In this document: positions 5,441-10,602 of the stretch, one piece after another | Position numbering within the stretch: position 1 is the stretch's first letter | How the letters are laid out: each line of letters begins with the position of its first letter | Assembly: GCA_030590525.1 (NCBI GenBank) | Contig: JAUUYI010000042.1 | Span: forward strand, 1 to 10,602 | DNA: 10,602 nt | Origin: Sedimenticola sp. | Lineage (GTDB): Bacteria; Pseudomonadota; Gammaproteobacteria; Chromatiales; Chromatiaceae | Direction: 5' to 3' | Position numbers and translations under genes: made by a program | Notes under the pieces: generated by a model | The model's input: only the letters and a program-made list of their open reading frames with translations | Told to the model about the DNA's origin: nothing | The model's database searches: none

Positions 5441-6381
5441 CTTTCCAGATTCTTTATCCTGCCATACAGCTCTTTCCGCTCTGGCGCATGGGCCCGGTAA
5501 GCCTCTATCAGCTCCGGGACACGGCGACAGTGGCGTGCCGAATCCTCCAAAGCCCCTAGAAATTTATAGTAGTTCAGATTCTCGGGCAGCGCCTTTATAA
5601 ACAGCTGTAACGCCAGATCGTAGGCCCGCAGCCGATGGCAGGCCCAAGCCACGGAGGCAGCGGTGTGCAGATCCATGGTCGGCACCTCTGTGGCCAGCAG
5701 TTCCCGTACGCGTTCTCCCTGACCAGTTTCGAGTAACCGCTCCACATAGGTTGCGAACATGGCACCCGAGGGGCGTTCGTCCAACGCCTGCAAGGTCTCC
5801 ACCTCTTCGACCAACTCCTCGGCATCCAGGGAACGGCTCTGCAGCCGTTCCCACTGCGCCCGGACGAAGCTCTCCTGAGGATGCTGTTCCAGGTAAGGTT
5901 TGAGGTAACCGATGGCCTGCTCGAAACGCTCCATGCGCTCATACAGCCAGGCCAGGTCCGGTGCTACCACCGCATGCTGCTCCACCAGCTTCAGCAGCAG
6001 CGGCTCGGCCTCGGTAAAATGGCCCATTTGCGTATAACTCTTACCCAGCCAGCGCTGGGTCAGCCAGTGCGGGTAGATGCGTTCACTCTCCAGGAAATAC
6101 TCCACCGCCCTGGGATAGTCCCGCTGCTGATAACAGGCCCGGCCGGCCCAGAACTGGATACGGGCGGAACCGGCAAAGTTGCGCAGCAACTGCTCGGCCA
6201 GTTCGACCGCAGCGGGTCCTGCCTTGCGCCTGACCCGATATTCCAGTTCGAACCCCCGGGTCTCCAACGACAGAGGCTCCTCTTCCTTGAGGCGTGTCAG
6301 CAATTCGCCTGCTTCATCCAGCTGGAGTGTCCTCAGTGCCTGCCTCAGCTTTCGTTGCAACACCTTGATGAACTCGCTCAC
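5437..6381 (-). CDS. TPR-repeat protein, 314 aa
   Basis: A soluble, helix-rich protein without signal peptide or membrane segment, so cytoplasmic. At least three tetratricopeptide repeats can be seen: about 76-104 (AGRACYQQRDYPRAVEYFLE), 109-137 (LGKSYTQMGHFTEAEPLLLK) and 142-169 (LAWLYERMERFEQAIGYLKP). Each has the G/A-x-x-Y-x-x-x-x-x-x-x-x-A spacing. More degenerate helical pairs run to the C-terminus, which ends in basic ELYGRIKNLER. TPR arrays are protein-binding scaffolds. The start is GTG at 6381 with GAGG just upstream; an in-frame stop lies shortly above, limiting alternatives. It is divergent from the giant ATPase gene with only 50 bp between starts, suggesting shared control and possibly a shared function. 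Partner unknown. Confidence 0.8.
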   Translation of the reverse strand: MSEFIKVLQRKLRQALRTLQLDEAGELLTRLKEEEPLSLETRGFELEYRVRRKAGPAAVELAEQLLRNFAGSARIQFWAGRACYQQRDYPRAVEYFLESERIYPHWLTQRWLGKSYTQMGHFTEAEPLLLKLVEQHAVVAPDLAWLYERMERFEQAIGYLKPYLEQHPQESFVRAQWERLQSRSLDAEELVEEVETLQALDERPSGAMFATYVERLLETGQGERVRELLATEVPTMDLHTAASVAWACHRLRAYDLALQLFIKALPENLNYYKFLGALEDSARHCRRVPELIEAYRAHAPERKELYGRIKNLER

Positions 6382-6431
6382 AAGCCTCGCGCAACCCTTT
6401 GATTTCAGAAAGATGTGTTACAGTTTCGGTT
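6382..6431. promoter_or_regulatory. Divergent promoter region of the TPR and ATPase genes
   Basis: Fifty bases between two outward-facing starts must hold, or overlap, both promoters, unless these lie inside the genes. A -35/-10 pair for the ATPase side (TTGATT around 6399, TACAGT at 6419-6424) has poor spacing and would leave almost no leader. No clear dyad was found, and the ATPase start lacks a good Shine-Dalgarno. Confidence 0.4.
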
Positions 6432-9400
6432 ATGAACGGCAAAAAAGCCAGTATCGGTGATCTGGTTCGGGTACGGGCACACCCGACGGTAGTCAGGCTG
6501 GAGCATCTGGACAGGCCGGATGCATCCTGGCTGACGGAGAGTTTCGTCCTCACCCCGGAGGTCAAGACCCACTTCGATGTGATACGAAGAGTGCTCGCGG
6601 TCGGAACGGGTTCAGGGCTGTTTCTGATTGGCCACTATGGCTCCGGCAAGTCCCATTTCCTTGCCTATCTGGCGCGGGAACTGGCGGCGGGCCACCTCAC
6701 GCCCGATCCACCCCGGGTACAGACCCTGTCGCTGGTGAACTACAGTGCCGGTAACCGACTCGAGGATGTGATAGGCCGACAGCTGGGCCTGCCCACCGAT
6801 GGGGGAGATCGCCGCCTGGCCTGGGACCGTCATCTGGAAGGCGAGGCACGGGGTGAGATACTGCTGCTCGACGAACTGTCGGAGTTTCTACGTTCCAAGG
6901 CCAGCGTGCCCGCCTTCAACGAAGATATACGGTTCCTGCAGTTTCTGGGCGAGTGGGCGCAGGAGAGGCCTTTCTGGATCCTGGCCGCCATGCAGGAGGG
7001 AATCGAACACACCGGTGAGCTCGAATCCAGCCTGTACCGCAAAATCAAGGATCGCTATCCGATCCGGCTGCTGTTGACCCCCGCCCATGTCCAGAGCCTG
7101 ATCTCGGACAGCATCCTGATCAAAGCCGAGGGTTACGAGCACGCGGTGCAGCGCCTGATCGATGCCTGGCATGCGGCGCTGCCGAATGCCGACCTGGACT
7201 TTTCGCTGTTACACGCCATCTATCCCCTGCACCCGTCCACCCTGACCCTGCTCGAAGAGGTACGGGACCGCTTCTCCCAGGCACGGGGGGTGGTGGATTT
7301 CGTGGTCAAACGTCTGGCCGGCGACCCGACCCGGGATATCGAACCCTTCCTGGACAAGCCCTGGGGAGAGCTGATCACACCGGACCTGATCGTCGACCAC
7401 TTCCGGGATCTGTTCGAGATCCAGCCGGAATATCTCCCCCTTGCCCAGCAGGTGCTGCCCTGGTACCAGAAGCACCTGCCGGAGCTGTTCGAGAAACCGG
7501 CCCTGCAACGCCTGGCGGAGCGACTCCTGAAACTGCTGATACTGGTCTATCTCTCCCCCGCCAGGGAGCGCCTCACAGCCATGGAGGCAGTCAGTTGGCT
7601 GGCATTCAGCGCTACGCGCATCGATCCACAACGCAATCAACGGGTGGTAGAGCGGGTGCTCTCTCAGTTGACGGAACAGGGGCGTTTCGTGGCCAGAAGC
7701 AGCGGCGGTTATGCCCTGAACCTGCGTGACGATGGCGCCGCTGCCATGGAGCGCCAGTTGAAACGCAGCATTGCCGAACTGGCCGGGCAGGATGAACTGA
7801 TTCTCGAGACCCTGGCGGGGCAGCTGCCGGAGAGCGGGTTCAACCCGTTTCGACTGCCCCGGGACCGATGGCAGCACCAGCAGGTGGACTGGCACTATCA
7901 TCCTCGCCGTTACAGTGTCTGGTTCGGCAACCAAAACCCGGACAGACCCGAAAACCGAACCGCAATCTGCCTGCGCCTGCCCTGGGGCGAGTCGGAACCT
8001 GCCCCCGGTCTCTATACCGTGCTCCCCGCACGCCTGCAGGTGGATGCGGATCTGCAGGAACTGGCGGCGCTGGTGCAGATGCGGGAGCGCCCACTGGCCC
8101 CGGAGGTGGCGAAACGGGTAAAGGCTCGCCTGCAGTCACGCCAGGCCGGCTTCATTACCGCCCTGGGTAATGCCTGGCTACGGGCACGACTGATCACCCC
8201 GGAGGGCAAACAGGAGGCGCCTCCGCCACTGCGGATCGAGCAGGGGTTGCAGGCCTGGCTCGACCACCTGGCCCTGTGGATACTGCGGCGGACCTACCCC
8301 GGCTTCGAGCAATTCGCTCCCGACTACGGCCCGCTGCCCAAACAGGCCTGGCTGCGTTATATGCAGCTGAGCAGCGAAGACGACCCGACGACCCTGGAAA
8401 CAGACGAATACGTGCGCCTGATTCAGGAGGCCTATCTGATGCCCATGAAGTTGTTGCGCCGCATGGGCCGGCAATATCTGCCTCGCGCCAACCCGGAACG
8501 GCATGAACTGGTGGCGCTGCTGACACCGCTGGTGGCCAATGGCGTCTCTCCCAAGACCATTTACCACCACCTGGCAGAACCGATCTACGGCCTGGTAGAG
8601 GACCAGGTCACCGCCCTGCTGCTGTTTCTCCTGCAGCAGGGCGAGATCGAGATCATGAAAGGGAAGAATGCTTATCGGGACTATTTCGAGACCCTGCCCA
8701 ATCCCCTCCACTATGAGCGGATCACCCCGGGCCAGGCCCTGGACCGGGAGACCCTGCATGATCTGCAGACCCTCTGCGAAGCCACTGGCATCAAACCACC
8801 CCAGGTCAACAGCACCTTGGGACAAAAGCGTGCGGCAGAGCGTCTGCTCGATTACGGGCGCGAGCGGGTGCACGCCTATGAAGCGCTCATTGTCCGGTTA
8901 CAATCGAGTGATCCGGGTAGTGAACTGCTGCAGCGGATACAGCAACAGATCGATACCTGGCGCGCTCTGGATCAAGGCGCGCACGCACTGCAGGGTTTTG
9001 AGCTGTTTCGCTACCAGGCCGGCAGTGCCGACAGCTTTCTGGGGCGGGAGAACCAGCTTCGCCAACTGACGGAGCGCTTGCCCCGCCTGCTCTCCGAATG
9101 GCAACGATTCCAGCACCTGGCACACCACCCCCATCTGGATGCCCCGGCCGCCAACGAGTTGCGCACCGCACTCACCGAGCTGGGTGAACCACCCGGCCTG
9201 GCGCAACCTGAACAGCTGCAGAAATGGCTGGAGGCGTTGGAAAAACGCTATGCGGCCTATAAAAGAAACTACCGGCGACAGCACGACACCTGGTGGCAAC
9301 AACAGAACCGGCGTGAAATCTGGAACTGGCAGCCACCAAACCTGGCCCACAGCCAACACCTGGCTCTGGAGGAGACCCTGCAAGCCTATGGTAACTGCCT

Positions 9401-10602
9401 GCGTGAGGCCCGGGCGCAACGCTGCAGTCAACTGACCAATCTGGACTTCCAGCTCCTGTGTAACTGTGGTTTCGACGGTGAGGCCGCCCCTGTCGTCGGG
9501 ACCCTCGCGCGCTGCCAGGAGCTCAAAGCGCAGATCGAGCAGCATGTCAGGCTCTATTTTCAACAGCAGCAGGTCCAGGCACGTATGCGCGAATGGCGGG
9601 ATCAGGGGTTGGAGATCAATCCCGGCCTGCTGGACTATCTGGAAGGCAACCGGGCGTTACCGGAGATACAGGACCTGAAGCTGCTGGATGCCCACCTGGC
9701 CGGACTGGATCAGGTGATCGAAGTGGACACGGGAGAGGTCCTGGAACTGTTGACTCAGCGTAGTTGGGAACCCAAGGCACTGTTGCAGGCCATGGCCCGG
9801 CTGTTTCAGAGTCAGGATGGCCAACGCCTCAGATTCCACCATCAACAGCCGGCCGATGGCGTCCCGTCACGGATCGCCCTCTGGTGCGGTCAGCAGTGCC
9901 TGCGCCACGGCGAGCCCCTGCCGAAAGGCCTGGGCCGGCAGACAATCGCCCCTATTGGTGAAGGGATGACACCGGAGTGGGTCGGTGACACCGCCCTCAC
10001 CCGCCTCACTGAGTTGGGTCTCGATGAAAGCATCGTTGAACGGATACTCGGCTGGCTGATCGATGGGCATCTGCCCTTACCTGCCCGCAGCAGCGCCGAC
10101 AACCCGGTCTCGGCGGTTCGGGAACTGCTGCAGCCCGGCCAGCCGAAGACGGGCGAACAACTCGTGGAGAGCTGTGAACTCCTGTATCGCCACCATCAAC
10201 GGCTGATGCGGTTGGCAAAAGAGCCATGGCTGGCGCGGCTGGAACGACTGGCATCAGCGCCGCTTCCAGATCTGCCTGCCTTCACCACTCGCCTGGTAGA
10301 ACTGGATGCGGCGCAGTGGCTGATACTGGATTGTCTGGGGACCGCCCTGGTCAGGCCCCTCTCGGGAGTCATGGAAAAACTGTTCCATAACTGGATGCCC
10401 CCAAGGCTCAGTCTGCTACTGGGACCCGCTGACACCACCACTGACGGTTGTTACAGTGCACTGCTGGCGGCGGGCATCCAGCACCGATTCGAAAAAATCA
10501 ATGCCATCGATGAGCTGATCCACGAACGATTCCGTCCCCTGGAACAGCTCATTCCACTGGCCCGGGCCAGGCTCGAGGTCGCCATAAAACCCCTGCTGTC
10601 GA
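6432..10602 (+). CDS. Giant P-loop ATPase, DUF6079-like, related to BREX BrxC/PglY (partial)
   Basis: An uninterrupted frame of 1390 codons runs off the right edge. The N-terminus reads IGDLVRVRAHPTVVRLEHL, then ESFVLTPEV. Walker A is GHYGSGKS (67-74) and Walker B is ILLLDE (143-148), followed by LSEFLRSK. A sensor-1-like strand WILAAMQE (182-189) and an arginine-bearing KIKDRYP (204-210) complete an AAA-type ATPase core. A winged-helix-like region (about 384-430), a second one (about 695-750) and long charged helices follow. Cysteines at 989, 998, 1010, 1012 (LCNCGF) and 1028 could bind zinc. I recall DUF6079 proteins with this same 'DELSEFLRSK...EDIRFLQFLGE' layout; BREX BrxC and PglY share the general N-terminal plan but not these motifs closely. 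Such ATPases sit in phage-defence loci. The role here is inference, since the neighbours to the right are unseen. Confidence 0.75.
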   Translation, partial: MNGKKASIGDLVRVRAHPTVVRLEHLDRPDASWLTESFVLTPEVKTHFDVIRRVLAVGTGSGLFLIGHYGSGKSHFLAYLARELAAGHLTPDPPRVQTLSLVNYSAGNRLEDVIGRQLGLPTDGGDRRLAWDRHLEGEARGEILLLDELSEFLRSKASVPAFNEDIRFLQFLGEWAQERPFWILAAMQEGIEHTGELESSLYRKIKDRYPIRLLLTPAHVQSLISDSILIKAEGYEHAVQRLIDAWHAALPNADLDFSLLHAIYPLHPSTLTLLEEVRDRFSQARGVVDFVVKRLAGDPTRDIEPFLDKPWGELITPDLIVDHFRDLFEIQPEYLPLAQQVLPWYQKHLPELFEKPALQRLAERLLKLLILVYLSPARERLTAMEAVSWLAFSATRIDPQRNQRVVERVLSQLTEQGRFVARSSGGYALNLRDDGAAAMERQLKRSIAELAGQDELILETLAGQLPESGFNPFRLPRDRWQHQQVDWHYHPRRYSVWFGNQNPDRPENRTAICLRLPWGESEPAPGLYTVLPARLQVDADLQELAALVQMRERPLAPEVAKRVKARLQSRQAGFITALGNAWLRARLITPEGKQEAPPPLRIEQGLQAWLDHLALWILRRTYPGFEQFAPDYGPLPKQAWLRYMQLSSEDDPTTLETDEYVRLIQEAYLMPMKLLRRMGRQYLPRANPERHELVALLTPLVANGVSPKTIYHHLAEPIYGLVEDQVTALLLFLLQQGEIEIMKGKNAYRDYFETLPNPLHYERITPGQALDRETLHDLQTLCEATGIKPPQVNSTLGQKRAAERLLDYGRERVHAYEALIVRLQSSDPGSELLQRIQQQIDTWRALDQGAHALQGFELFRYQAGSADSFLGRENQLRQLTERLPRLLSEWQRFQHLAHHPHLDAPAANELRTALTELGEPPGLAQPEQLQKWLEALEKRYAAYKRNYRRQHDTWWQQQNRREIWNWQPPNLAHSQHLALEETLQAYGNCLREARAQRCSQLTNLDFQLLCNCGFDGEAAPVVGTLARCQELKAQIEQHVRLYFQQQQVQARMREWRDQGLEINPGLLDYLEGNRALPEIQDLKLLDAHLAGLDQVIEVDTGEVLELLTQRSWEPKALLQAMARLFQSQDGQRLRFHHQQPADGVPSRIALWCGQQCLRHGEPLPKGLGRQTIAPIGEGMTPEWVGDTALTRLTELGLDESIVERILGWLIDGHLPLPARSSADNPVSAVRELLQPGQPKTGEQLVESCELLYRHHQRLMRLAKEPWLARLERLASAPLPDLPAFTTRLVELDAAQWLILDCLGTALVRPLSGVMEKLFHNWMPPRLSLLLGPADTTTDGCYSALLAAGIQHRFEKINAIDELIHERFRPLEQLIPLARARLEVAIKPLLS

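Noticed and set aside
5881..6402. 173-aa plus-strand frame opposite the TPR gene
   Set aside because: Mirror frame of a gene with clear TPR repeats; Gln/Leu-rich translation and no ribosome site.
7209..9563. Long minus-strand open frames (7209-7934, 8178-8873, 8898-9563) opposite the ATPase
   Set aside because: They lie wholly inside the well-supported ATPase frame, have Gln/Gly/Leu-rich low-quality translations typical of the antisense of CTG/CAG-rich coding sequence, and no ribosome sites.
6432..10602. Calling the ATPase BrxC or PglY and the locus BREX
   Set aside because: Only the general N-terminal plan is shared; no PglZ, PglX/BrxX or BrxA/B-like gene is in the window, so a specific BREX name is not supported.
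1..10602. CRISPR array, tRNA, rRNA or phage integrase
   Set aside because: No regularly spaced direct repeats, no tRNA-like cloverleaf, no rRNA-like stretch and no integrase motif were found on reading both strands.

Overview
The window looks like chromosomal DNA from a GC-rich proteobacterium, most likely a gammaproteobacterium. This rests on recalled families (a DUF2845-type secreted protein, a DUF3096-type mini membrane protein, a free-living-type NTP/NDP translocase relative), clear Shine-Dalgarno sites and GC-rich codon use. No rRNA, tRNA or CRISPR array is visible, so placement below class level is not possible.

Layout. Bases 1-128 are the 3' end of a membrane protein gene, possibly a transporter. 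Two small exported cysteine-containing proteins follow on the + strand (343-885 and 939-1220), probably co-transcribed. Bases 1221-1642 hold no convincing gene. On the - strand, 3365 to 1643 is a compact three-ORF unit: a 42-aa single-helix peptide and a 61- or 67-aa basic protein, joined by stop/start overlaps to each other and to a 471-aa Tlc/Npt-type nucleotide translocase relative. Next comes a roughly 135-bp imperfect palindrome flanked by an 8-bp direct repeat (a MITE-like element). It lies just upstream of a short signal-peptide ORF that looks like the truncated remnant of an exported enzyme.

On the + strand, 3914-4871 encodes a two-gene split permease (overlapping genes) with a 20-bp dyad just upstream. 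A 48-aa DUF3096-type membrane protein (5155-5301) follows, with a good intrinsic terminator. Converging on it is a - strand pair: a 314-aa TPR protein and a previously unlisted 34-aa hydrophobic ORF coupled to it by ATGA.

Divergent from the TPR gene by 50 bp, and running off the right edge, is a giant P-loop ATPase (at least 1390 aa). Its N-terminal layout (short N-terminal motif, 'SFVLTPEV' segment, Walker A GHYGSGKS, Walker B LLLDE, KIKDRYP) matches the large ATPase group that includes DUF6079 proteins and, more distantly, BREX BrxC/PglY. This is the best candidate for part of an uncharacterised, possibly anti-phage system; the genes beyond 10602 would decide. The remainder of the window looks like ordinary membrane and envelope functions.
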